A stretch of 64,000 nt of DNA from an uncultured Pelagibacteraceae bacterium (GTDB taxonomy: Bacteria; Pseudomonadota; Alphaproteobacteria; Pelagibacterales; Pelagibacteraceae), in NCBI GenBank assembly GCA_902625715.1, contig CACOCP010000001.1, positions 124,001-188,000 on the forward strand. Reading direction: 5' to 3'. The notes under the pieces are model-generated. The model saw nothing but the letters and a program-made list of their open reading frames with translations. It did no database searches and was not told the origin of the DNA. Shown here piece by piece: positions 34,339 to 42,123 of the stretch. Position 1 is the first letter of the stretch, and every line of letters begins with the position of its first letter. A program made the translations under genes and the position numbers.

Positions 34339-35514
34339 TTATTCGATTATATTAAAATCTTTTTTATATTCTTCAGTAAGCGATAAACCCAAACCTGGTG
34401 TATTATCATCTAAATTAATAAATCCATCTTTTGGAGAAGGATCACCTTTAAATATATAATAAAAAAGTTCATTACCGACTTCAACATCATTTACAGGAAA
34501 ATATTCTGCTATCGGACAATTGAAGTTTGACATAGTTAGATGATAATTATGCATTTGACCAGCATGTGGTATAACCGGAATTTGATACGCTTCAGCTAGA
34601 GCATTTATTTTCTGTGCAATTGTAAAACCACCTACTCTGTTATTATCATATTGAATATAACTTAAGGCATTTAAATCTAACAATTGCTTAAAACCAAATA
34701 AATTAAACTCATGCTCACCTCCAGATATCGGTATAGCGTTCATATTGTTTAATTCTTTATATCCATTAACATCATCAGCAATTACTGGCTCCTCTAACCA
34801 CCTAGGATTATATTTCACCAATTTTGGTATCATTCTTTTTGAATAATCTAAATTCCATCCCATGTAACATTCCAACATTAAATCTGTGTCATAACCAATA
34901 ACTTCTCTTACAGCCTCAACTAACTCTATATTTTTTTTCATTCCCGCTGACCCATCTTTTGGCCCCCAGCCAAATCTCATTTTAAACATTGTAAAACCTT
35001 GTTTTTTATAACTTTCAGCTTCTTGCTGTAAATTTTTGATTGGTTGGGAATAAAGTTTAGATGCATAAACCGGTATTTTTTCCTTAGTTCTTCCACCCAA
35101 TAACTTAAATACTGGTTTATTCGTTAATTTGCCTAAAATATCCCATAAAGCGATATCAACTGCAGATATAGCAACCATGCCTAAACCTCTTCTTCCCCAT
35201 GCGTGCGTTCTTCTATACATTTTTTCCCAAATATATGAAAAATCAAATGGATCCTCTCCAACAACTAAAGGTGCAAGATATGTATCTATTGTTTTTTTTA
35301 CTAATTGAGGAGCCAGAGCGGCATTTCCAATTCCTATAGTACCCTCGTCTGTTTCTACTTCACAAATTAACCATTCGTGAAATCTGAAAGAACCCATAGC
35401 ATCTGATTTTTCATAGAGTAAATCTGATGCATTTGTGCAAAAATTATTTTGTGGAGGAACTGTTTTACCATTCCATTGATAAACTTTTGTTCTTATTTCT
35501 TTAATTTTTGTCAT
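34339..35514 (-). CDS. Mandelate racemase/enolase-superfamily dehydratase, rhamnonate-dehydratase-like
   Basis: The 391-residue protein is an enolase-superfamily enzyme. The N-terminal capping domain is followed by the barrel. Likely metal ligands are Glu215 in LMLECYMGW, Glu241 in WLEEPV and Glu267 in ISGGEHEF; the general base is His317 in [10 protein letters not shown] with Asp290 in [26 protein letters not shown] resembles HWGPHDGDAGIRKD of E. coli L-rhamnonate dehydratase, and there is no Lys-x-Lys base. It should dehydrate a sugar acid to a 2-keto-3-deoxy acid. The first metal ligand is Glu where E. coli RhmD has Asp. Operon with the aldehyde dehydrogenase; an 90-base gap separates it from the PdxA-like gene. 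Confidence 0.9.
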   Translation of the reverse strand: MTKIKEIRTKVYQWNGKTVPPQNNFCTNASDLLYEKSDAMGSFRFHEWLICEVETDEGTIGIGNAALAPQLVKKTIDTYLAPLVVGEDPFDFSYIWEKMYRRTHAWGRRGLGMVAISAVDIALWDILGKLTNKPVFKLLGGRTKEKIPVYASKLYSQPIKNLQQEAESYKKQGFTMFKMRFGWGPKDGSAGMKKNIELVEAVREVIGYDTDLMLECYMGWNLDYSKRMIPKLVKYNPRWLEEPVIADDVNGYKELNNMNAIPISGGEHEFNLFGFKQLLDLNALSYIQYDNNRVGGFTIAQKINALAEAYQIPVIPHAGQMHNYHLTMSNFNCPIAEYFPVNDVEVGNELFYYIFKGDPSPKDGFINLDDNTPGLGLSLTEEYKKDFNIIE

Positions 35515-35604
35515 TTTTTTTATTTTTGCAATTTAATCTACTCTTGTGCCATTAGTTAATACAACTCCCAAAATACTTAATAACTTTAACTTTCTAGACT
35601 CATT
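35515..35604 (-). other. 90-base spacer with a short reading frame, possible gene remnant
   Basis: The minus strand of this gap contains an open stretch reading LSILGVVLTNGTRVD followed by TAA, which looks protein-like but has only a TTG as possible start. A separate ATG at 35603 gives just five codons. It may be a leftover C-terminus of a deleted gene, or chance. No hairpin is visible. Confidence 0.25.
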
Positions 35605-36597
35605 TTAATTTTTATTTTCAGCCATTCTTAATGCAATTTTAAATGAATTCAAAGTTGGTTCTAATTTTGCCTGATTTTTTCCAGCAATATCAAACGCGGT
35701 TCCATGTGCAGGTGTTGTTATTGGAATTGGAAGACCACCTTGAACTGTTACTCCTCTATCAAATCCAAAAGCCTTTAGTCCAGATTGAAGAGCATCATGA
35801 TACATTCCAACAATACAATCATGATTTTTATTTTTAAATGCTGTAATAAAAGAAGTATCACATGGTAAAGGACCATCAGCGTTAATACCAAGTTTTTTTG
35901 CTTCCTCTATTGCTGGTATTATTTCATCTTTTTCTTCATTACCAAACTCTGCATGAGGGTTAAGAGCTTGAACTGCAACTCTTGGATTTTCTATACCATT
36001 TAACTTCATTGCTTCATTAATCAATTTTATAGGCTTCATTATTTTATCTTTCTTAATGTGCTCTGAAACTTCTTTTATAGGTATATGAGATGTAACTCGA
36101 GCAGTCCAAAAATTATCCACTACATTAAATTCACAAAAAAAACTTTTCACGTTTAACTTATCAGCCATATGATGTAATTCGTCATCAAATTTACATCCAC
36201 CTAGTTTTAAACTTGTCTTGTTAAAAGGACCAAAATTAATAGCATCAATTTTTTTCTCTTTCGCAAGTTCTAGTGCTAAATCTAATGCATTTAAAACGGT
36301 TTCCCCAGATTCTGCGGAGCACTCAGATAAATTATAATCTTTGTTTTTACCTTTAGAGATATCTAAAAAATATTTATTTTTTTTATCAAAATTTATTTCT
36401 TCAAAATCAGTAACAATTTCTAGATCTGAATTATTTCCAGTAATTTTATCTCCAGAATTTAAAATATTTTTTTCACCAATTACAGTAATGTTTGCGCTCG
36501 ATAGTTCGTTTTGGGCCAAAAGTTTTGATATAAGTTCTGGTCCAATACCGGATGGATCTCCTAGTAATAAAGCAATATTTTTTTTCCTATTTGTCAT
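35605..36597 (-). CDS. PdxA-family dehydrogenase (PdxA2-like)
   Basis: This 330-residue protein belongs to the 4-hydroxythreonine-4-phosphate dehydrogenase family: LLGDPSGIGPELISKLL, GPFNKTSLKLGG, ALNPHAEFGNEEKDEIIPAI, DGPLPCDTSF, CIVGMYHDALQSGLKAFG and PAHGTAFDIAGK. The three metal histidines are in HHMADKL, NPHAEF and MYHDAL. It sits with sugar-acid enzymes, as PdxA2 homologues do when they oxidise 4-phospho-erythronate or threonate, rather than with pyridoxine genes. However, no OtnK/DenK-type kinase is nearby, so the phosphorylated substrate is unexplained. It could alternatively act on a non-phosphorylated hydroxy acid. Confidence 0.88.
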   Translation of the reverse strand: MTNRKKNIALLLGDPSGIGPELISKLLAQNELSSANITVIGEKNILNSGDKITGNNSDLEIVTDFEEINFDKKNKYFLDISKGKNKDYNLSECSAESGETVLNALDLALELAKEKKIDAINFGPFNKTSLKLGGCKFDDELHHMADKLNVKSFFCEFNVVDNFWTARVTSHIPIKEVSEHIKKDKIMKPIKLINEAMKLNGIENPRVAVQALNPHAEFGNEEKDEIIPAIEEAKKLGINADGPLPCDTSFITAFKNKNHDCIVGMYHDALQSGLKAFGFDRGVTVQGGLPIPITTPAHGTAFDIAGKNQAKLEPTLNSFKIALRMAENKN

Positions 36598-36608
36598 CTT
36601 TTCTCTTA

Positions 36609-36621
36609 CTGTTTCTAACAG
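36609..36621. promoter_or_regulatory. Short inverted repeat in divergent promoter of the sugar-acid cluster
   Basis: CTGTTTCTAACAG has perfect 5-base arms around TCT, in the only spacer between the two divergent halves of the cluster. It could be an operator for a local regulator. The arms are short, so chance is not excluded. Confidence 0.25.
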
Positions 36622-36666
36622 ATTATGATTAAATATTTAAATATAAATTAACTTAAGAGGGAAATA

Positions 36667-37641
36667 ATGAAAAAAAGTTTTAAATTATTCTTAGCTGCAG
36701 CTTTTGTAGTAACAGAATTTTTTATCGTTGCTCTTCCATTAATGATTACGTCTGCAAAAGCAGATGGTCATCCAATACAAGCAATTACTCACGCTGGTTT
36801 TGGTGGTGGAACAGATGTTACTACCAGAATGATGTTGTTAAGAGCAAGAAGAGTTTTAAAACAAGACATGCAGTTAGTTAATAAAAAAGGTGGCGGTGGA
36901 GCTGCATCTATGGATTACATGATGTCTTTACCTGCAGATGGAAATCACACTTTAACTTGGACTACTGGTCACGCTGTATCAATGGCACTAGGAAAAACTA
37001 AAGTTAAATTGAGTGATATGCAGCCTTTAGCAAGAGGAACTGATGATCCTCAGTTATTTGTTGTAAACTGCAATAACGACATCAAAGATGCTAAAAAATT
37101 TATTAGCACACAAAAATCAAAATCTTTGAAATATGGTACAACGCACACAGGTGGTATTGATGATGTAAGTGCAATAGCATTCACAAAAAAAGGTGGATTA
37201 AAGGATCCAACCATTGTTGCTTACAAAGGCGTGGCTCCTATTAAAACAAACCTAATTAAAGGAGATATAGATGTAGGTGTTTTAAACCTAGGAGAAGCTT
37301 TGACTGAAATTAATGAAGGCAAACTTTGTGTTTCAGTAGTTCTTGCAAATAGTAGAATGGCTAAAATAGGTGACTCTCCAACAGCAAAAGAACTTGGTAT
37401 TCCTGTTTCTTTATCCACTGTTAGAGGTTTTGTAACTAAGAAAGGTGCTCCAGCTGATAGAGTAAAACAATTAGAAGCTGGAATGTTAAAAGCTATGAGC
37501 CACAATTACTATAAAAATTTCTTAACTGAAATTGGATTGGACGACACAAGTGTTGTAGGTGCAGATGAGTGGGGTAAGCAAATGGAAGAAATGCTTGCTG
37601 AAATGACTGCTCAATTAAAAGCTTTGGGTTATATCAACTAA
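36667..37641 (+). CDS. tctC: Tripartite tricarboxylate transporter substrate-binding protein
   Basis: TctC-type periplasmic proteins capture carboxylates for the TctAB membrane pair. The 324 residues start with a signal peptide ending in SAKA, then the Bug-family core: ITHAGFGGGTDVTTRMMLLRA, NKKGGGGAASMDYMMS, LARGTDDPQLFVV, LKYGTTHTGGIDDVSA and LGIPVSLSTVRGFVTKKGAP. A clear ribosome-binding site (AAGAGGGA) lies before the ATG. It is divergent from the PdxA-like gene across a 69-base spacer that must hold both promoters. A terminator-like hairpin follows 39 bases after its stop. Confidence 0.92.
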   Translation: MKKSFKLFLAAAFVVTEFFIVALPLMITSAKADGHPIQAITHAGFGGGTDVTTRMMLLRARRVLKQDMQLVNKKGGGGAASMDYMMSLPADGNHTLTWTTGHAVSMALGKTKVKLSDMQPLARGTDDPQLFVVNCNNDIKDAKKFISTQKSKSLKYGTTHTGGIDDVSAIAFTKKGGLKDPTIVAYKGVAPIKTNLIKGDIDVGVLNLGEALTEINEGKLCVSVVLANSRMAKIGDSPTAKELGIPVSLSTVRGFVTKKGAPADRVKQLEAGMLKAMSHNYYKNFLTEIGLDDTSVVGADEWGKQMEEMLAEMTAQLKALGYIN

Positions 37642-37649
37642 AGTAATTA

Positions 37650-37674
37650 GTACATTTACAAATGAGTAATGTAC
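37650..37674 (+). other. Hairpin with the tctB start codon in its loop
   Basis: GTACATTTAC and GTAATGTAC pair with one bulged T, leaving the six-base loop AAATGA, which contains the likely tctB ATG at 37662. It is AU-rich, so stability is modest. It directly precedes the stronger hairpin at 37681. Confidence 0.35.
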
Positions 37675-38168
37675 GTAATAAAAAAAGGGCAGGCAGTAGC
37701 TTGCCCTTTTTTTTTAAAGATTCAACTATTGTTCCATTCATCATTATTTTAATATCCTCGATACTTTTATATATTACTTTTACATTTGATATTGTTCCAC
37801 CAATTTTAAATCGAGGCATACAACCTGCAACCTTTCCAAAAGCATTATTGTTATTAATAATATCTTTAACGTTAATAATATTTTTTCTATCTATTAAAAA
37901 ACCTTGGAAAGAAGAAAAGAAACTCCCAAAAGAATTCTATATTACACTAGGATGTTTTCTTTTATTTTTATTTGTTTCAAAATTTTTAGATTTTTTTTTA
38001 GGAATTTCGTTACTTTCAGCAATTGTCTCCTATTTTTGGGGAGAAAGAAGATTAATATTTATTTTATTTGTAAGTATTTTATTTCCTATAATTGTATTTA
38101 TCTTTTTCGAAACCATTTTAGGATTAAGATTTCCTTCTGGAATAATTACAGATTTATATTATAGCTAA
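37662..38168 (+). CDS. tctB: Tripartite tricarboxylate transporter small membrane subunit
   Basis: TctB is the small four-helix membrane partner of TctA. The 168 residues show membrane segments STIVPFIIILISSILLYI, FPKALLLLIISLTLIIFF and two more near the C-terminus, with the PATFPKALLLL motif of the family. The start is uncertain: the ATG at 37662 gives a hydrophilic leader (NVRNKKRAGS) encoded by a terminator hairpin, while an in-frame TTG at 37701 would remove it. The conserved part begins near KDSTIV. The stop abuts tctA. Confidence 0.82.
   Translation: MSNVRNKKRAGSSLPFFFKDSTIVPFIIILISSILLYITFTFDIVPPILNRGIQPATFPKALLLLIISLTLIIFFLSIKKPWKEEKKLPKEFYITLGCFLLFLFVSKFLDFFLGISLLSAIVSYFWGERRLIFILFVSILFPIIVFIFFETILGLRFPSGIITDLYYS
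37681..37715 (+). terminator. Intrinsic-terminator-like hairpin between tctC and tctB
   Basis: The arms AAAAAAGGGCAGGC and GCTTGCCCTTTTTT pair over 14 bases with one G-U pair, around loop AGTA, and end in an unbroken run of nine T. This is a textbook rho-independent terminator by shape. It lies inside the first 20 codons of tctB as read from the ATG at 37662, so it must either leak, act as an attenuator, or show that tctB starts further down. The likely effect is more transporter binding protein than membrane subunits. Confidence 0.8.
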
Positions 38169-39635
38169 ATGGAAAATTTATCTTTTATTCTTGCACCTTT
38201 ATTTAGCTCTAAACTTTTAATAGTTTTATTTCTTGGTACTTTATTTGGATTAGTTCTAGGTGTTTTACCTGGCTTAGGACCAACAACGGGTGGAGCATTG
38301 ATTTTGCCTTTTACAATGACACTAGATCCAATATCAGCAATAGTTTTATTAACTGCTATCTATTGTGCTGGGACTTATGGTGGTGCAATAACTGCAATTT
38401 TAATTAACACCCCTGGAACTCCTGCTGCAGCTGCCACCTGTTTAGATGGTTATCCATTAGCACAAAAAGGAGAAGCTGGAAGAGCATTAGGAATGGCAAC
38501 CGTTTCAAGTGTTGTTGGCGGATTAATTAGTGTTTTAGTTCTTATATTTTTTGCACCACTTTTGGCACAATTAGCTTATGAATTTGGCCAACCAGAATAC
38601 TTTGCGTTAGCAATATTTGGTTTAACAATGCTTGCGTCTATTGGTGAAGGCAGCCCAATTAAAAATTTAATTGCAGGAGCTTTTGGAATTTTAATTTCAA
38701 CAGTAGGTAAAGATTTTATGACATCAATAGATAGATTTACATTTGGAATAAATGAATTAACTGAGGGAATTGGTTTTATTCCAGTTGTTGTTGGTTTATT
38801 TGCAATTAGCGAGATGTTAACTCAATCTACGCTTTTAAACCAGGTATTTAACAGAGTTGCATTAAAAGCGGTAAAACTTCCTACAAAAGATGATTATAAA
38901 AAGACGTGGAAGACCATCCTTAGGTCAAGTGGAATAGGCTCGTTCATAGGAGTTTTACCTGCTGAAGGTGGAACAGTTGCATCTTTAATAGGATATTCTG
39001 AGGCTAAAAGATGGTCGAAAAAACCAGAAGATTTTGGAAAAGGATCTATAGAAGGAATTGCTGGAGCTGAAGCTGCAAACAATGCTGCAACTGGAGGTGC
39101 TATGGTACCAACACTTGCATTAGGTATTCCAGGTAGTGCTACAACAGCAGTTATATTAACTGGTTTAATTATTCATGGAGTTAGACCAGGTCCAGATCTT
39201 TTTAGAGAACAACCAGAATTCCTTTATGGAATATTTGGATCAATGTTAATCGCAAACATACTTTTTTTTATACTAGGTTTCTTTGGAGCCAAATTATTTG
39301 CTAGAATTACTTTAGTACCGAATAAATTATTATGGCCAATGATTTTTGCAATTTCTGTTTGTGGCACTTATTCTTTAAGCCAGTCTTTGACAGATGTTTG
39401 GATAATGTTGTTTTTTGGAGTTATTGGTTTTTTTATGCGAAGATATGGTTTTTCAGTAGTTCCCGTCATTATAGGGTTAATTCTTGGAGAACTTGTCGAG
39501 GGAACTTTAAGGCAATCATTAGTCATATTTGAAGGAAACTGGCTTATGTTTTTTCAAAGACCTATCGCACTTATATTTTTTATTTTATCTTTAATTGCTT
39601 TAGGTTTTCCGTTAATTAAAAAGAAAAAAATATGA
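38169..39635 (+). CDS. tctA: Tripartite tricarboxylate transporter large membrane subunit
   Basis: TctA is the transport channel of the system, with about 12 membrane helices and energised by an ion gradient. The 488 residues show the diagnostic GVLPGLGPTTGGALILPFT near the N-terminus, GTYGGAITAILINTPGTPAAAAT, IGVLPAEGGTVASLIGYSEAKR and AANNAATGGAMVPTLALGIPGS, all strongly conserved in TctA. It starts one base after tctB ends and overlaps the SDR gene by an ATGA. The substrate is a carboxylate; the neighbouring enzymes point to a sugar acid. Confidence 0.95.
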   Translation: MENLSFILAPLFSSKLLIVLFLGTLFGLVLGVLPGLGPTTGGALILPFTMTLDPISAIVLLTAIYCAGTYGGAITAILINTPGTPAAAATCLDGYPLAQKGEAGRALGMATVSSVVGGLISVLVLIFFAPLLAQLAYEFGQPEYFALAIFGLTMLASIGEGSPIKNLIAGAFGILISTVGKDFMTSIDRFTFGINELTEGIGFIPVVVGLFAISEMLTQSTLLNQVFNRVALKAVKLPTKDDYKKTWKTILRSSGIGSFIGVLPAEGGTVASLIGYSEAKRWSKKPEDFGKGSIEGIAGAEAANNAATGGAMVPTLALGIPGSATTAVILTGLIIHGVRPGPDLFREQPEFLYGIFGSMLIANILFFILGFFGAKLFARITLVPNKLLWPMIFAISVCGTYSLSQSLTDVWIMLFFGVIGFFMRRYGFSVVPVIIGLILGELVEGTLRQSLVIFEGNWLMFFQRPIALIFFILSLIALGFPLIKKKKI

Positions 39636-40381
39636 ATAATTTTGATTTAAAAAATAAAGTTGCAATAGTAACTGGTGGAGCCCAAGGTTTTGGCTTTGCT
39701 ATTACCGAAAAATTTTTGGCCTCAGGTGCTAAAGTTTTGATTTGGGATATTGATGAGAAGGAAGCTAATGTTGCTTTAAAAAAATTTAATAATGAAAATT
39801 GCTCTTATCAAAAGGTAGATGTTAATAATTTTAATGATATTGAACAAACATTAAAACAAATTGAGAGTTCTCATGGCAAAATAGATATTTTTATAAACAA
39901 TGCTGGAATAACTGGGATGAATGCAACAATAGCTGATTACCCAACAGACGAGTGGGAAAAAGTTATTAATTTAAATTTGAATGCGGTTTTTTACTGCTGC
40001 AAAGCCGTTGTGCCTTACATGATTAAACAAAATTATGGTAGAATTGTAAATATTTCCTCAATTGCTGGAAAAGAGGGAAACCCTAATGCTGGAGCTTACA
40101 GCACATCAAAAGCAGGCGTTATCGGACTAACAAAATCTTTAGGAAAAGAATTAGCCCAAAAAAATATAGCAGTTAATTGCGTTACCCCTGCAGCTGCAAA
40201 GACAAGAATTTTTGATCAAATGACCAAAGAACACATTGATTATATGTTGTCAAAAATTCCAAGAAATAAATTTGCAAAAGTAGAGGAATTAGCATCACTA
40301 GTAGCTTGGCTCTCAAGCGAAGAAAATTCTTTTTCAACAGCAGCTGTATTTGACTTGAGCGGGGGAAGAGCAACTTATTAA
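39632..40381 (+). CDS. Short-chain dehydrogenase/reductase
   Basis: The 249 residues form a classical SDR: the nucleotide loop TGGAQGFGFAI, INNAGITG, the catalytic Ser in NISSIAGKEG, the YxxxK in AYSTSKAG (Tyr and Lys), and the C-terminal FDLSGGRATY. In the diketo-hydrolase route of L-rhamnose and L-fucose breakdown, an SDR oxidises C4 of the 2-keto-3-deoxy acid, which is the role I infer here. It overlaps tctA by 4 bases, and the next gene starts on the base after its stop, so the cluster is one transcript. Confidence 0.9.
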   Translation: MNNFDLKNKVAIVTGGAQGFGFAITEKFLASGAKVLIWDIDEKEANVALKKFNNENCSYQKVDVNNFNDIEQTLKQIESSHGKIDIFINNAGITGMNATIADYPTDEWEKVINLNLNAVFYCCKAVVPYMIKQNYGRIVNISSIAGKEGNPNAGAYSTSKAGVIGLTKSLGKELAQKNIAVNCVTPAAAKTRIFDQMTKEHIDYMLSKIPRNKFAKVEELASLVAWLSSEENSFSTAAVFDLSGGRATY

Positions 40382-41242
40382 ATGAAAATTGGCTTCATTG
40401 GAACTGGATTAATGGGCGTTCCAATGATCAAAAATTTATTAAAATCTAAAAATAAGATAAGTATTTTCAATAGAACAATCAAAAAAGCTGAAAAACTGAG
40501 GAAATATGGAGCAATTGTATCTTTAAGTATTGATCAAATAGTTAAGGACAAAGATGTGATAATAACAATGTTAACCGACGATAAAGCAGTAAATCAAATA
40601 ATAAGTAGTAAAAAATTTCTTCATAATATTAATAAAAAAACAACAGTAATAGACATGAGCTCAACTAAACCAATCACAGCTTTAAATAACTATAAAAAAT
40701 TAAAAAAATTAGGAGTTTATTTTTTAGATGCTCCTGTTTCTGGCGGCACTAAAGGAGCTGAAGATGCTAGCCTTGCTATAATGGTTGGTGGGGATAAGAG
40801 AATATTTAAAAAAAACTTAAAAGTTTTACAGATTTTTGGAAATCCAAATTATGTAGGAAAATCATCCTCTGGTCAGGCTACAAAATTAGCAAACCAAATA
40901 ATTGTCGGTATTACTATTGGTGCGGTATCAGAGTCAATTATATTATGCAAGAAACTAGGTTTAAATTTAAAAAACGTATTAAAGGCCTTAGAAGGAGGAT
41001 GGGCTGATAGTAAAATATTGCAAACACATGGATTAAGAATGATAAATGATGATTTTAGACCTAGAGGAAAAGTATCTTCACAACTGAAAGATATGGAAAA
41101 TATTTTAATTACAGCAAAAATGAATAATGTAAATCTACCACTTTCAAAGATTATAAGAAATATGTATAAACAACTATCAAAAAAAGGTTATAATAATTTA
41201 GATCACAGTTACTTATTTAAAGAAATTAAAAACTATTTTTAA
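40382..41242 (+). CDS. 3-Hydroxyisobutyrate-dehydrogenase-family oxidoreductase
   Basis: This 286-residue beta-hydroxyacid dehydrogenase has the NAD loop GFIGTGLMGVPM, the substrate block DAPVSGGTKGAEDASLAIMVGG and the catalytic lysine in GQATKLANQIIVG. It resembles tartronate-semialdehyde reductase, L-threonate dehydrogenase or 3-hydroxyisobutyrate dehydrogenase; these cannot be told apart by eye. In this cluster it probably reduces a small aldehyde acid or oxidises a hydroxy acid. It follows the SDR directly, and the FAH-family gene starts 19 bases after it with a GGAGA ribosome-binding site. Confidence 0.88.
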   Translation: MKIGFIGTGLMGVPMIKNLLKSKNKISIFNRTIKKAEKLRKYGAIVSLSIDQIVKDKDVIITMLTDDKAVNQIISSKKFLHNINKKTTVIDMSSTKPITALNNYKKLKKLGVYFLDAPVSGGTKGAEDASLAIMVGGDKRIFKKNLKVLQIFGNPNYVGKSSSGQATKLANQIIVGITIGAVSESIILCKKLGLNLKNVLKALEGGWADSKILQTHGLRMINDDFRPRGKVSSQLKDMENILITAKMNNVNLPLSKIIRNMYKQLSKKGYNNLDHSYLFKEIKNYF

Positions 41243-41261
41243 TAATATTAATGGAGATAGA

Positions 41262-42104
41262 ATGAAACTATTAAGAATTGGAAAAAAAGGAAATGAAAAA
41301 CCAGCCGCAATAGACAAAGATGGCAAAATTAGAGATATAAGTTCACATATTCAAGATTTAAAACCTGATCATTTAAATTTTGATACTATTTCAAAATTAC
41401 AAAGTGCAGATTTATCTTCACTACCAGAACTATCTTCAAATGAAAGAATTGGCTCATGTATTACAAACCCAGGTAAATTTGTTGCTATTGGATTAAATTT
41501 TTCTGATCATGCAGCTGAAACTGGAGCAAAACCACCCACTGAACCTATAGTATTTATGAAGGCAACTAGTTGTATAAACGGACCAAATGACGATATAGAA
41601 ATCACTAAAGACTCCAAAAAACTTGATTGGGAAGTTGAATTGGGTGTTGTCATTGGAAAACATACAAAACATATTTCAGTAAATCAGTCTCAAGATCATA
41701 TTTTGGGATATTGTTTGGTCAATGATGTCAGCGAAAGAGAATGGCAAATAGAAAAAATGGGTCAATGGGTTAAAGGAAAATCACATGATACCTACGGTCC
41801 AATTGGCCCATATTTAGTAACTAAAGATGAAATTTCTGATGTAAATAATTTAAATATGTCTTTGGATTTAAATGGTGAAAGAATGCAAACTGGCAACACA
41901 AACACCATGATTTTTAATGTGAATATAATTGTTTCATATTTGAGTAAATTTATGTCTTTACAGCCTGGAGATATTATAACCACAGGAACTCCTCCTGGAG
42001 TTGGTATGGGTATGAAGCCACAAAAATTTTTAAAAGCTGGTGATAAAATGAGACTATCAGTAGATTATTTGGGAGAGCAAAACTCCAAAGTTGTACTAAT
42101 ATAG
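41262..42104 (+). CDS. Fumarylacetoacetate hydrolase family protein (diketo-acid hydrolase-like)
   Basis: The 280 residues show the FAH fold: CITNPGKFVAIGLNFSDHAAE, the metal ligands in LDWEVELGVVIG and VNDVSEREWQ, WVKGKSHDTYGPIGPYLV and DIITTGTPPGVGMGMKP. The closest subfamily is the 2,4-diketo-3-deoxy-sugar-acid hydrolase / ureidoglycolate-lyase-like group, which splits 2,4-diketo-3-deoxy-rhamnonate to pyruvate and lactate. That fits the dehydratase and SDR genes here. ppc starts 19 bases downstream. Confidence is high for the family and moderate for the reaction. Confidence 0.88.
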   Translation: MKLLRIGKKGNEKPAAIDKDGKIRDISSHIQDLKPDHLNFDTISKLQSADLSSLPELSSNERIGSCITNPGKFVAIGLNFSDHAAETGAKPPTEPIVFMKATSCINGPNDDIEITKDSKKLDWEVELGVVIGKHTKHISVNQSQDHILGYCLVNDVSEREWQIEKMGQWVKGKSHDTYGPIGPYLVTKDEISDVNNLNMSLDLNGERMQTGNTNTMIFNVNIIVSYLSKFMSLQPGDIITTGTPPGVGMGMKPQKFLKAGDKMRLSVDYLGEQNSKVVLI

Positions 42105-42123
42105 TACTAAAGTATTTATTTTT

